A stretch of 64,000 nt of DNA from Micrasema longulum (taxonomy: Eukaryota > Arthropoda > Insecta > Trichoptera > Brachycentridae). Below, piece after piece: positions 1 to 9,989 of this stretch. The stretch spans positions 154,500 through 218,499 of the forward strand of contig JAGVSM010001168.1 of the NCBI GenBank assembly GCA_022494885.1. Reading direction: 5' to 3'. The notes beneath the pieces were generated by a model that worked only from the letters and a program-made list of their open reading frames with translations, did not search any database and was not told the DNA's origin. Position 1 is the first letter of the stretch. Each line of letters begins with the position of its first letter. The position numbers were made by a program, and so were the translations under genes.

Positions 1-69
1 TACTTATAAACTTAATGATTATGATAAAATTATAAATAAACTTATCAATGAAACTTTATGGTTTAGTTT

Positions 70-137
70 TACTTTGTATTATTTTGTACATTGGTGGATT
101 TATTGCCAAATCGCAACTTCTTCCAACCAACTGATGA
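70..137 (-). mobile_element. LINE-A2 3' end fragment
   Basis: Read on the minus strand this is the 3' end seen at 37940-38035 and 21287-21400: a GGTTGGAAGAA segment, a decayed hairpin (TTGCGATTTGGCAA), then CCACCAATGTAC and an AT-rich tail. No coding part remains. Confidence 0.7.
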
Positions 138-590
138 TGATGATTTCACTAAATAGAGGTATTATTTAGTAATTTAACTTTTTTTTGTTTTATTGCTCAA
201 AAAACTTTTTTTATTTTAAAAGTACTAATGTTGTATTGATTTTTTTATTATTATTATCTAGTTATTCTCAACTTTACTGTGTTATATTTATATTTAGTAC
301 ATAAAATTTTCTCATGGTTATTGCTATCTTTATTTAGAAATGTTATGTTTCTTTTTAACTTTTTGTGTTATATGTTTACTAAATTGTTTAGTTTTAATTA
401 TTCTATTATTTCATACTATGTACTACATGATTATTGTGCACTGCTGTGATTATTTCTGTAAATTATTATTTTTTTGTAAAAGGTTCTTTAAACCGTTGAT
501 GTATAGATAAATAAATACTACGAAAATGGCGCTATTTAAGTTATCCATACTGATAATCATTTAGATTCGCACGCTAATGAACTGAAGTGA
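138..590. other. AT-rich stretch, possible LINE 3' UTR
   Basis: No coding signal. Positions 519-550 (GAAAATGGCGCTATTTAAG and flanks) recur at 48933-48963, where they precede a GAATT-type tail, so part of this stretch is probably the end of a non-LTR element. A GGTT/AACC stem lies at about 482-493. Confidence 0.4.
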
Positions 591-599
591 GAATAGCAA

Positions 600-825
600 T
601 AATTTCAATTAATGGCAGCCTAGCCGGGGCAGGTTCGGAGTGGCCCGGCGCCGACGCCCAGCTGATAATTACCGCGTTACTTCGGGACATCTGTCATGGC
701 TCGCGCTGTACTATACATTATATGCTCGCGCCCCGCTCCGCGTCCGCGCGGACGTGTAGAGGCGGATTATTTATGGTCGGGTGGACCAACTGCCACCTAC
801 TGACTTGGGTACTGGTCTGATAGGA
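600..825. other. GC/CpG-rich island 1
   Basis: A sharp rise in GC and CpG within AT-rich DNA, with the homeodomain-like core TGATAATTACCG near 661. The 77-codon frame here has no recognisable domain. Candidate regulatory element or first-exon DNA; inference only. Confidence 0.3.
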
Positions 826-829
826 AGAG

Positions 830-1735
830 CTGGCGCGAACTAGTGATGCGACGGAAGTGTCATAACGGAAGTAGAAACGGAAACAGACGAAAGTAAATTT
901 TAGCGATGACAGAAACGGATGCGGAAGTGTAAATACTATAAAAAAGTTAATTTTTTAAACAAATATAATTTTTAATGAAATTAATATTCAAAATTAAGTA
1001 GTTGTAAGTTATATATTATGAAAAGTAGTTTGGTCGCTTTTACACATAAAAAATTGTTTCGATGTTCTTCATATATACACGATGTTTTTCAAACCCTGTC
1101 ACATCCGAAACCAATGTTATTATTAAAACACACATAACAATATGTATGATATGTGTGCCCTATTTTAAGATTTAAATAATAATAAAAAAAATGTACGAGT
1201 ATATTAAGCTATGGATTAAAAACACTGTCTTAAAAATATACTTTCTCATTTAATCTACCGATGTATGCTTACACAAACGCATTTTTAATGTACACAATGT
1301 TGATTAAAAAATATTTATGAAGTACAATTTTTATGAAATATTTTGTGTTTATTATAATAATGATGAATACAGAGTAAATAAAATACATGTTGAAAGATAA
1401 ACTGGATATACATACCTCATATACACACTTCTCGATAAACAATAAATCCCATTATTTATACGTTTAAAATAATCCAGTATAAAAATATAACTTGTTGTAT
1501 GCATTTTAATTACATTGTATTATTTTTTATTATCATATGACGAACACAAAATATTAAAGAAAAAAGTACTAGCTTCAAAATAAATGAATATTTTTATTAC
1601 ATTTTCTTAACACATTGTTTTTTTTTCATATACACGACCTTTTAATCCAACAATGATTTTAAAAAAAAGATAGCGCATTAGATTATATTTAATACAACCT
1701 TTTTAAACTGACCACCCTGTATATTTTAAATACGT
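830..1735. other. AT-rich, no gene seen; one MITE end
   Basis: No frame resembles a known protein. Positions 1073-1125 (CCCTGTCACATCCGAAACC) match the terminal repeat of the element at 22274-22628, so one end of a second copy lies here without a visible partner. Confidence 0.5.
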
Positions 1736-1807
1736 TTTTGTGAGTTTCGTGAACGCGTCAGCTCTTGTTAATCGATCTGTATTTTATTTGTATTATTTTA
1801 TTATTGG

Positions 1808-1980
1808 TTACGTGGGAAGAGGACGACCAAGAATGACGTGGCATGATCAGATAAACCAAAATCTCAAGTCTGGCCATGTCAAAATCAGACACAACCGAAG
1901 AGCATGTATGACAAGACGTATGAACATAAAAAAAACTAGGTATATATGTCAGGATAGCAGCGGCGAGCGGTGAGTTTTTA
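1808..1980 (+). pseudogene. C-terminal tail of a non-LTR endonuclease-RT protein
   Basis: The frame reads VGRGRPRMTWHDQI, then NRRACMTRRMN, the C-terminal signature of a common arthropod endonuclease-reverse transcriptase. The same tail recurs, degraded, at 39424-39700 and 56600-56740. Upstream domains are missing, so it is a severely 5'-truncated dead copy. It lies on the plus strand between AT-rich DNA and an inverted-repeat element. Confidence 0.75.
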
Positions 1981-2248
1981 AATGGGTAAGCTGCAAAAAT
2001 TATCATGATATGTCTATAGAGGCAGTAAAGACACCCCAAAACAGGTACCTGTAACTTTATTTTATATTCATAACGATTGGCGCTAGCGGCTTGTAGTTAC
2101 AGATAAAGTATTTTCCAACTTAAATATTTCAAACCCAATCAAGACAAAGATTTTTTTTTTCGAATTTCCTGCTGTAATTTTAGAGAATTGTAGTTATCAA
2201 AGTTACAATTTTTTTCAAAATTTAAAAAAATTGTTTCCAAACTTCCTA

Positions 2249-2488
2249 GGCCCCGATTACAATGGGAAGTTAACAGAGTCATCTTCTACTGTCTATAAAG
2301 AAAAATCGATATTTTTGTACGAAAATGAGTACACTTGCATGAACATTAAAGTATTTTTATCGGTAACCTATAATTGAACATGTTTAAAAGAAAAAAATGT
2401 ACGCATATTCTGCTTTTCGTCCAGAAAACTCAATTTTACTTGTAGATAAAATTGAAGATGCATGTTAACTTCCCATTGTATCGGGGCC
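2249..2488. mobile_element. Short inverted-repeat transposon (MITE), about 240 bp
   Basis: The ends are near-perfect inverted repeats of about 27 bp: GGCCCCGATTACAATGGG at the left and CCCATTGTATCGGGGCC at the right, differing by one indel. There is no coding capacity. Related left ends occur at 29138, 29270, 29455, 43502 and 44909. No target duplication is obvious, so the superfamily is not assigned. Confidence 0.8.
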
Positions 2489-2499
2489 CTGGGAGCCTC

Positions 2500-2955
2500 C
2501 AGAAAAAAACCTGTAAATGGAACTCTTTTTATACTAAAATAATATTATTTATAAATTAATAATAATACCGTTACCTTCATATCTTTTGTTTGTTAAAAAA
2601 ATAGTAAAATAATCCAAAAAAGACCGCATCTAGCTACACAATGCTTATGTGCTCGTAGATGGAAACCGTCAGAAATCATTCAAGTTTGAAGGGGACTACA
2701 TAAACATTTCTGTCAGATAGTTCGTATAAAGTTGTGGGGGCGTGGGGTACAAAAAATACAACGGGGATGTTTCTCTTCGATACTCGAGAATCCCTTTATT
2801 GTGTATCTGTAATTCAGCGGTTTACTATCAACTTAACCTATTTCAGCGGTTTCTGCTGTCAAAATGCAATCTCTCAGGCGAATGGGTGATAAAACAATTT
2901 TATTTTTAAAAAATATGTAGGTATGTATTTTTTTACAAAATTTAATATTTTTGAT
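2500..2955. other. No gene seen
   Basis: AT-rich sequence between an inverted-repeat element and a LINE 3' end. I see no coding signal, RNA gene or repeat shared with the rest of the window. Confidence 0.4.
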
Positions 2956-2959
2956 TGGA

Positions 2960-3085
2960 TTTTTTTTTTTTTACATTTGTTTATTTAATACGCGTATGTA
3001 CATTACAAAAATATTTGAATAAGAATTTGAACGTGAAAAATATGGTAAAAATACCCAGTAATTAGCAGTGGCGAATGGTGATTTT
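2960..3085 (-). mobile_element. LINE-C1 3' end fragment
   Basis: On the minus strand this matches the 3' UTR of the larger LINE-C1 copy at 47815-48800 (shared AATACCCAGTAATTA segment and the end of the tail). It carries the perfect palindrome ATACGCGTAT at 2988-2997, where the other copy has ATAAACGTTTAT. Confidence 0.65.
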
Positions 3086-3274
3086 ATTAACAGCTAAGCT
3101 ATAAAAAAATATCATATATTTGTGCCCACATAGAAGGTACATAATATAATGTAAGTAATAGGATACTATAAATTGATATTTTTCTGTGGTTCTGTGTGAT
3201 ACACCAATTCTAATCCATGAAATCAACTGAAACGATGTAAGATATATTATCTATTATTTTGACATATATTTGAG

Positions 3275-3540
3275 CACTATGAATTCAGTCGATGTTAGGC
3301 ATAGAATATTAGGTATTCAATTGAAATGTCAACTGGCCGAAGTGTTCTAGAAATTAATAGTGCTAAAAACATCCGCGTCGAGCGCTATATGTCCTGCAAT
3401 ATGACGCATGAAAATAACTATGGTCTTATGTCAAAAGTACCATCTCAAAGAACAATAGCCCTTAAGAAAGAATGTTTAAAATACTGTTTTCCAAATCAAG
3501 AATCTTAAAATAATTTGTATAATCTGCAAGTTTAATTTAG
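3275..3540 (+). repeat. Dispersed repeat REP-G, copy 1
   Basis: About 265 bp repeated in reverse orientation at 34505-34765. A 60-codon frame (3326-3508) includes the peptide MTHENNYGLMSKVPSQRTIA, and most of it is conserved in the other copy, so the segment may derive from coding DNA of an unidentified element. No domain recognised. Confidence 0.6.
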
Positions 3541-3720
3541 GAGAAATAACCTCCATTACAACTAAGTTGATCGTAATACCACGGACCAATCGGAAAAAAT
3601 GCATAAGCTAATATGCATTTCTTCTTTTCTCCAAAATACTGTAGCCAAGCATTCCCAGTATGAAGTCTTACGGGTTCAACCCCGGATTGGATCCGTATTC
3701 CCTTAAGTAGAGATACCCAG
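3541..3720 (-). pseudogene. LINE-C1 RT fragment
   Basis: The minus strand matches the RT C-terminal region of the copy at 48100-48520 (shared GATCGTAATACCACGGA and AGCATTCCCAGTATGAAGTC). It is broken by stops. It keeps uninterrupted the site where the 48-kb copy carries a SINE, so it shows the empty state of that site. Confidence 0.65.
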
Positions 3721-4164
3721 CTCTACATACTACAAAAAACGAATAAAAATGTGCCTACTGCCGACTGGGATACGATACAAATTACTAGTTACACACTTTT
3801 TTCTACAAAACATACAGTTTACCCTATAGATGGCTCCTGCAATGGTAGCCGAAACTTCGGAACCAATCCAACTTACACGGTATTCCCCAAAAAAGAAACA
3901 TATTGATAACTGACATAGATTACACATACATCACTCTTGTCAGATTTAAAATTTACACTAAAAATGCATTATGTAACTTGGTAGACATTATAATAATAAA
4001 TATGTACATATCCCTTCCCCCCCTTATTCTCTCTTCAATCATCCTTGTCCTAATCCCGCCCAATTTACAATAACTTACTGTTCTTAAAAAATAAAAAAAA
4101 TATTTGATTATTGAAAATATTTACGAGTACATGAAAATAAAATTTATATACATATTTTTTTTTA

Positions 4165-4748
4165 TTAATAAATTTCCTAAATGGTACATGTTTTTTAAAA
4201 ATTCTATATATATCTACTTTTACACATCTAGTAAATGTTATCACTGTAACTCTCCAAAAAAAAACTAACTATTGTGCTCGGAGAGTGACTTATACTGCTG
4301 TAGTTGTTTATTGTTTATTATAAGAGTTTATATAGGCGGCCTCCGTGGTGTAGTGGTCAAGACGCTTGACTCACGCACGGAAGGTTCCGGGTTCGATTCC
4401 CGGTGAGAACACAAAAATTAAAATGTTATTTTTCTCAAGCCTGGGTGCTCTGTGATGTAATTCACCACTGTAATTAGGCCTCCTGGCCTGTTGTGGTGCA
4501 AAAAAAAATTAAAATTAAATACGAGTACATAGGAAAAAAATAAAAACATAGGAATATAAAGAAAAAACATAAAACAATAATACATTCATACTAATTTAAA
4601 TTTAATGTAGTTTTTACACGTGTTCGTAAAATTTCTTTAGATTTACTTGAAATTTATTTATTAATATATTATTTTTAATAGTTTTTAGTTCATTTGGAAG
4701 ATTATTATATTTTTTTACACCTTTGAAGAAAAAGCTTTTTTAATATTT
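4165..4748 (-). mobile_element. LINE-H 3' region inserted in LINE-B
   Basis: On the minus strand this matches LINE-H copies at 18180-18545, 26050-26690 and 56145-56600, including the ACTCTCC..GGAGAGT stem at about 4250-4293 and the 3' UTR near 4560-4700. It is interrupted by a SINE at 4335. Confidence 0.75.
4335..4521 (+). mobile_element. tRNA-derived SINE (Val-like head), copy 1
   Basis: The head has tRNA-like polymerase III boxes: an A box around TGGTGTAGTGGTCAAG and a B box GGGTTCGATTCC. The anticodon-like CAC suggests tRNA-Val, but the stems are too broken for a functional tRNA. The body ends in a double stem, CACCAC/GTGGTG (4463-4468 with 4493-4498) enclosing AGGCC-TCCT-GGCCT, then an A-rich tail. 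An inverted copy lies at 5444-5634. Confidence 0.85.
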
Positions 4749-4999
4749 TTTGTGGAAATCTGTTATAAGTTCTGAGTTTACACTATATCTGTTTGTTTTC
4801 TTTAAATATGTATGTAGAAGTGTTGGTTTTCCAAATAAAATAAAATAAACACTGACCGTGAAAACCTTCGCACCTATGCAAATATTTTTACTTTCTTTCA
4901 AAAACATTTAAATCCGGTTTTAAACCTTTCTGCAGTATTGCTGATTTGTGATCAATCAAATACTCGTGGTCATAATTTCCACCTTATTCTAGCTTCCCT

Positions 5000-5250
5000 G
5001 TATGACGGTAAATGAACAGATCGCAGCGAGGGGTTGGCCGGTTCCTTTTCATGTCGAAGTGAGCGTGCTGCGGCCGCAGGCAGTGTCGGCTGCGGCGCGG
5101 CGCTCGGGGGGCGGTAAACGGGCCCCTCGGGGGTGGGAGAGCGCCCCGCGCCCTGATACTAACCTAACACAGCTCCGTATCATCGCCGTAAACGCGGAGG
5201 GCTTCTCGCCTCACAATTTAGAAACCCGCTACCACCGGGCGGAAACAAGC
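5000..5250. other. GC/CpG-rich island 2
   Basis: Dense GC (for example CTGCGGCCGCAGG near 5068) lying between two SINE copies in opposite orientation. The 95-codon frame here shows no known domain. Candidate regulatory island; inference. Confidence 0.3.
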
Positions 5251-5443
5251 CAGTGCCGTAGAATGATTTTTTTTATATTTATAATTTAATAGAACTAAAA
5301 CAATAAATTGTAGGGTCAAAGCACCAATGAATGACCGTCTAAGGTTCAACTTGTAGCACTGGCGGCTCCTGACCGAAAACATTGGCAGTGCATTTCTTTA
5401 CATTTTGTCAACTTGTAACTTTTATATTAAGTTCAATAATATT

Positions 5444-5634
5444 TTTTTATTTTTTTTTTATTTATTTTTGCACCACAACAGGCCAGGAGGCCCAATTACA
5501 GTGGTGAATTACATCACAGAACACCCAGGCTTGAGAAAAATCACATATAATTTTTTGTGTTCTCACCGGGAATCGAACCCAGAACCTTCCGTGCGTGAGT
5601 CAAGCGTCTTGACCACTACACCACGGAGGCCGCC
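5444..5634 (-). mobile_element. tRNA-derived SINE (Val-like head), copy 2, inverted
   Basis: Reverse complement of the SINE at 4335, with the same A and B boxes, the same terminal hairpin (one G-U pair) and a T-rich run at the left as the complemented tail. With copy 1 it forms an inverted pair about 1 kb apart. Confidence 0.85.
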
Positions 5635-5639
5635 AACTA

Positions 5640-6175
5640 TATGACATATAACTATATGACATGATAAAAGGGCAATAGTATGACAGATGACCGCCCGCGC
5701 ATCGGAACCAGGAACGCTAAATTCGCCTAACATTATACGCACGTTATAGGATACTAAATCAACTAAATTCGTACGAATATCATGTCATTACGCATGTTCA
5801 AAGTGACATTGCAAACGCACTTTAAACTTTAAATATGCGCATGCGTTGGCAATGCCCGGAGTATGTATATTATTTTCTCTCTCTAACGCACGATTCACCG
5901 GTATGAAGCGTTGTCTATCTCGCTCGAATGACGATCTTAGAAGAAATTTCATATTTCATACAAATTCAGGGTAAAGAATTGTGCAAAACAGAACATGCAC
6001 AGGGACGATTGCGCATGCGTAGACAAGATGTGAAAATCGTCCGCTAGAATCGATCTTGCTAGATCTTTTGTTTGTGTGCGTACAGTAACAGAGCTTTTAC
6101 ATAAAGTTGTTTTACAGATGTTAAATTAAGATTTACGAATATACCGAGGGAACTAGTTCTGATTGGGACTCTTAA
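5640..6175. other. Intergenic stretch with two NRF1-like palindromes
   Basis: Opens with a short imperfect tandem (CTATATGACAT, 5637-5663). TGCGCATGCG occurs twice, at 5836-5845 and 6010-6019; this is the core of the site bound by NRF1-type factors. No coding signal. Whether it is promoter DNA or part of a repeat is unknown. Confidence 0.35.
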
Positions 6176-6179
6176 TATA

Positions 6180-6900
6180 ATTTTTTTAAAGCTTTTTGTG
6201 AAATTATTATTTGTTCAATCAATGTGTCATTTGCACATCCCCATCCAATTATTCCATATTCCGAAACTGATTGATTTATTGCGAAATATATTTTATAAGT
6301 TCTTTTAGGCTAATTATATTTCTGATAGTTTTAAAAAAGTAAATTTGTTTTTTCAATTTTTTTTTAACATGTTCGATCTGATTATTCCATTTTAAATTCC
6401 CATGTTTATAAATGCCTAGACATTTAATTAAATCTACTCTGTCCAACGATTTACAATTACAATTAATATAGAGCTCGGAGTCGGCCTCATGGTGTAATGA
6501 TCAGCGCGTTAGCTTGCCATGCAAGAGGTCTCGGGTTCGATTCCCGACATGGTTGATATGAAATATTTATTTAAAAGGATGTTTTCATACTTGAATATTT
6601 TATAGTCCCTGGACTGGTACCTGAAGCGTAAAAACTGATCATCTTTTTTTTACCTTATTGTATTACCTTCATGTAACAAAAATGATCAAGATACGCTGCG
6701 ATTAGTGTACCAATGTAGTCCCCTATGCACTATTAGGTGCAGAAAGGGAGTGATGATGATGATGATAGAGCTCGTTGGTCAAATGAATCAAAATACCAAG
6801 GAATTTAATTGATATATTCGTAAAAAAAAATTTGAATTGAAAAGGTTTAACACAAGTTTTGAACGTTATTTTTTTAATCTCCTGGCAGTCACAATTATTA
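6180..6900 (-). pseudogene. RT fossil split by a SINE
   Basis: The minus strand shows LINE RT C-terminal residues such as LGIYKHGNLKWNNQIEHV and ISFGIWNNWMG (6180-6467), with more of the frame at 6775-6900. The frame reads through once the SINE and one target duplication are ignored, so the RT copy predates the SINE. Related to LINE-H. Confidence 0.75.
6478..6764 (+). mobile_element. tRNA-derived SINE (Gly-like head) with target duplication
   Basis: A head resembling tRNA-Gly(GCC) with A box CATGGTGTAATGATCAG and B box GGGTTCGATTCC, an unrelated body, and a GAT-repeat tail (6751-6764). It is flanked by the exact 10-bp direct repeat ATAGAGCTCG at 6468-6477 and 6765-6774. The perfect duplication suggests a fairly young insertion. 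Confidence 0.88.
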
Positions 6901-7039
6901 TTACAATTCACCAATACCTAGACTACACCGGCCAGCGGCTAGGTAACGAGTATGGTGAAGTTGTTATATTTCGTCTGTCTTTATATAAATATAGGTTAAG
7001 TATTCAAAAGGTTTTTAATTAATTTGTATAAAATTACTC

Positions 7040-7378
7040 AATATTGTTCTTAATTTACTATTTTTTTTCTCATGTATCTCTATAATAATGTATAAACTTA
7101 TATGTATGTGTATGTATATATATGTACATGCATGTATGTATATGTGTGTGTGTATGTATGTGTGTATGTTTTCATGTGTAAATTTGTTAAATATTTTTCT
7201 ATGTACCCATATACCTATCTTGGTACATTTCCTTATTTTTACTTATAATTGTATCTTTTAGTTTTTCTTATGTTATCTTTAATTTGAACTAAATTTACAT
7301 ACTGATGTTTCACTGCTGCACTTGAATGTAATTTCTAATATATGTAAAAGCCCGTAGGGCGTGTAAATTAATAAATAA
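7040..7378 (+). mobile_element. LINE 3' UTR with terminal hairpin
   Basis: AT-rich 3' UTR-like sequence with a TATG/TGTG microsatellite (7096-7180), ending in GCCC-GTA-GGGC (7350-7360) and the tail TAAATTAATAAATAAAA. The layout matches 12040-12075, where the hairpin reads CCT-ACA-AGG. No RT frame is attached. Confidence 0.55.
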
Positions 7379-7429
7379 AATCATCAAACGAAATTATGAA
7401 AATAATCACGAGCCGCCTGTTGCAAGCCG

Positions 7430-7660
7430 CCTAAGGGTTGAGCGACATTGGCGTAGCGTCCCGTGCACGGGCCGCCTCCCGGGGCGGGGGCGGCTCGGCG
7501 CGCCGCAGCCCGCAGTAGACGCCGTACGGCCTGCACCCTGTACCGTGTACCCTCTACGCGCCACCGCAGGGCGGGCGCGGGCGGCAGGGCGGCGGGACGG
7601 CAGGGCGGCAGGGCGGACAGAGGCGCGGGGTTAAGTCGGCTATGGGAATGAGATATTAGC
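7430..7660. other. GC/CpG-rich island 3
   Basis: Very GC-rich, with a GGCGGGACGGCAGGGCGGCA-type imperfect repeat near 7585-7620. Open frames on both strands are by-products of base composition. Candidate regulatory island. Confidence 0.3.
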
Positions 7661-7754
7661 TGCTGGGTTGTCTTCGGATTGTCATGTCTGGCTGTGCCGT
7701 AATACATACATGCTCGAGTTCATTTAGAAATGTATACTAGAGTGAGCCGATGAT

Positions 7755-8375
7755 ATATGAAGTTTTTTTATTTTTTTAGACATCAAAGTGAAAGAGGTCT
7801 AAAAAGTTGCATTTTGGATCACATTGAACGTAAAAATTATTTAAAAAAATATTCCATATTACTTTTGCCCCTCAACCGAGGTTTGAAGTTTATAACTACC
7901 TGAATATTTGGTTGATTAACTTTATTGATGAAATTATTTTTTTGTTAGTAAAGATATAACTTAATCACAATACAAATTCGAACACGTTTTAAAACTACCG
8001 AAATGCAAAAAGTTTACACTCCGCGGAACTGATTCCGTTGAGCGCCTGGCTAATATTGACGAAAACAATGGCTCATTAAAACAACGCTACTATGTTTTTA
8101 CAAAACAAAGTGCAACTCACGCCCTTAGATGCTTATTTAATAAGATTTAATGCACATCATAAAATTTATTTGGACTGATTTTTTTACTTAAATACGAAAT
8201 GACAGTCGGTTTAGCGCACAAAATTGACTTTTTCGAAAACTTCAAGCTCTGGTTGAGGGCTAAAAAAAGTAACAAATATTTTTTGCATTCCGTGAAATCA
8301 AAAAGGCAACTTTTTAAACCCCTTTCATTTCAAAATTCGGAAAAAAAATATCGACCCCCCTATTGTATACGTTTT
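7755..8375. mobile_element. Long-inverted-repeat element, about 600 bp
   Basis: Arms of about 120 bp (7778-7905 and 8223-8345) are imperfect reverse complements: TAAAAAGTTGCATTTTGGAT at the left answers the complement of GGCAACTTTTTA at the right, and CCCCTCAACC answers GGTTGAGGGC. TGTATAC occurs just outside both ends (7732 and 8366) and may be a target duplication. No transposase. Confidence 0.7.
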
Positions 8376-8414
8376 CCCTTAACGTTTTACACTCGATAGC
8401 TACTTTCTTACTTA

Positions 8415-8690
8415 CGTGGAGAAGGTCCAACACAAGTTTTTAAGATTCATGAATTTCAAATTAAACATTCCAATTGAAGAGCTTAACTATAAATGTTTAA
8501 TGAAGCAGTTAAAATTAATATGCACACCCAAGTCATAGAAGGGAAATTTCAGATTTAGTGCTGCTTTTCAAGTTATCAAATAATGTTCTCGACTGTCCCG
8601 AACTTTTAAATTGTGTGAATTTTTATATGAGACAGCGTGGGGCGAGACAAAATACTTCTTTTTCTTAACATTTTACAAAAGAGATGAAAA
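8415..8690 (+). pseudogene. RT C-terminal fragment
   Basis: The plus frames read VEKVQHKFLRFMNFKL and, after a frameshift, LSNNVLDCPELLNCVNF. These match the pattern of the minus-strand copy at 60880-61535 (VQKKFLRYINFKL). The frameshift and stops show a dead copy. Confidence 0.7.
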
Positions 8691-8694
8691 ACAT

Positions 8695-9285
8695 TTAAAA
8701 GAGGGTAATTTATTTATTAACGGACATTGTCCATGTATACAATTTATAGGGTTTAAATATTACAATAAAAGAATAGTTTAAAACCTTTAAAAAAAAGAAA
8801 AGAAGCATTGACAAACATAAGAGACATCGAGACAAGATCTGGACTATTTATTTAGTGCTCGTTTAAATCGTTGTAAACTTAAACCAAAAAAGTCCAGATC
8901 TTTTCTTGAGTTAACAATACGACAAAGGCGGGTCATTGAAGAATTAAGGCCATAGTTTGTTCTATGCTGATCGATGAACAGTACTTCATTGTTTCTCAAC
9001 CTACGAGTCGGAATATGGAATTTGACTTGTCCCAGTAATGATGGAACATCAATTATACCATTTAGTATGCCGAACATATATATGGAGTCAATATTAGTTC
9101 TACGTTTTTGTAGACTAGAAATATTTAACATTGACTGTATTTCAGCATAAGAATAATTATCTCTCTCTAGTCCAAGCATCCACGCTATTTTTTGAAGCAA
9201 GCGATGTTGGACTGATTCAATGTGATTTATGCGATTGACATAGAATGGAGACCAGACCACGGTCTCCATATTGTTCTCCATATTC
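8695..9285 (-). pseudogene. LINE-E-like RT C-terminus and 3' UTR
   Basis: A 145-codon minus frame (8844-9281) is clearly related to the C-terminus of the LINE-E ORF at 56999-58204: IESVQHRLLQKIAW against LESVQHRFIRKIAW, and PTRRLRNNEVLF against PTRRLRNNEMLF. The 3' UTR ends in GGAC-AAT-GTCC (8722-8732) and a TAATAAATAAAT tail. The catalytic RT domain is absent. Confidence 0.85.
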
Positions 9286-9349
9286 TGTTAATGAAGCCAA
9301 GTAACTTCAGTGATTTATTTACTGTATTATCTATATGCTCGTTGTATGT

Positions 9350-9925
9350 CAGTAATATAGAAGTCCAGGCATTTACAGGGCCTATGACCTGTCAATGCCT
9401 GATTTAAGTGGCCACTTTACACACTGTGTAACATTCCCCATTCTGCCCATATTCTAACATCTATATTCCTTCTATTCTTTCATCTGTTGATGTTTGTGAA
9501 GTTAAAGAGCTAAAACCTTTATTTATGCGGGTGAGATTCATCCAATTGAATTATTTCACCTACATACTAGGCAACCCCTGAAAATGTTATTTTTTCAATT
9601 TCTATACTTCTTCTAGTTTGTCAAAATATAATAAATAAAGGATTCAGCTCTTTAACTTCACAAACATCAACAGATGAAAGAATTGAAGGAATATAGATGT
9701 TTGAATATGGGCAGAATGGTGAATGTTACACAGTGTGTAAAGTGGCCACTTAAACCAGCCATTGACAGGTCATAAGCCCTGTAGATGCCTAGACTTCTAT
9801 ATTACCTTCTCTCTAATGTTCTTCATCTCTGTTTTTATATGTTAATATAAACAGCTCCCCAGGGAGTAGAATCCAGTCAACAACACAAAAAATTGGACAA
9901 ACTCAAAATATTGTTGACTTCTTTT
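9350..9925. repeat. REP-B head-to-head inverted pair
   Basis: Positions 9358-9615 hold REP-B forward, and 9625-9925 hold another copy reversed (shared GTGGCCACTTTACACACTGT, CATCTGTTGATGTTTGTGAA). The junction near 9620 makes a palindrome of about 500 bp. The right copy extends further into the left end of REP-B. Confidence 0.8.
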
Positions 9926-9989
9926 TCTGTTGATTTGCACAGTTCAAACTATGCCAAATACTTACCTATTCCACGGCTCCACATGTTAG

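Larger units (their letters stand above)
3920..4850 (+). mobile_element. LINE-B 3' end, split by a nested insertion
   Basis: The two flanks, 3920-4160 and 4749-4850, match consecutive parts of the LINE-B 3' UTR at 53634-54000. The right flank ends in TTGG-TTTT-CCAA (4823-4834) and an AAATAAAATAAAA tail. The middle is a minus-strand LINE-H fragment that itself contains a SINE, so LINE-B is the oldest of three layers. Confidence 0.75.

Noticed and set aside
4335..4408. Functional tRNA-Val gene
   Set aside because: Acceptor and anticodon stems do not pair, and the sequence continues into a SINE body and tail with an inverted copy nearby.
6478..6552. Functional tRNA-Gly gene
   Set aside because: Acceptor ends do not pair, and target duplications place it inside a 287-bp SINE.
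7384..7707. 107- and 62-codon overlapping frames in GC-rich DNA
   Set aside because: Open on both strands because of GC content; Ala/Arg/Pro-rich, no domain, no start context.
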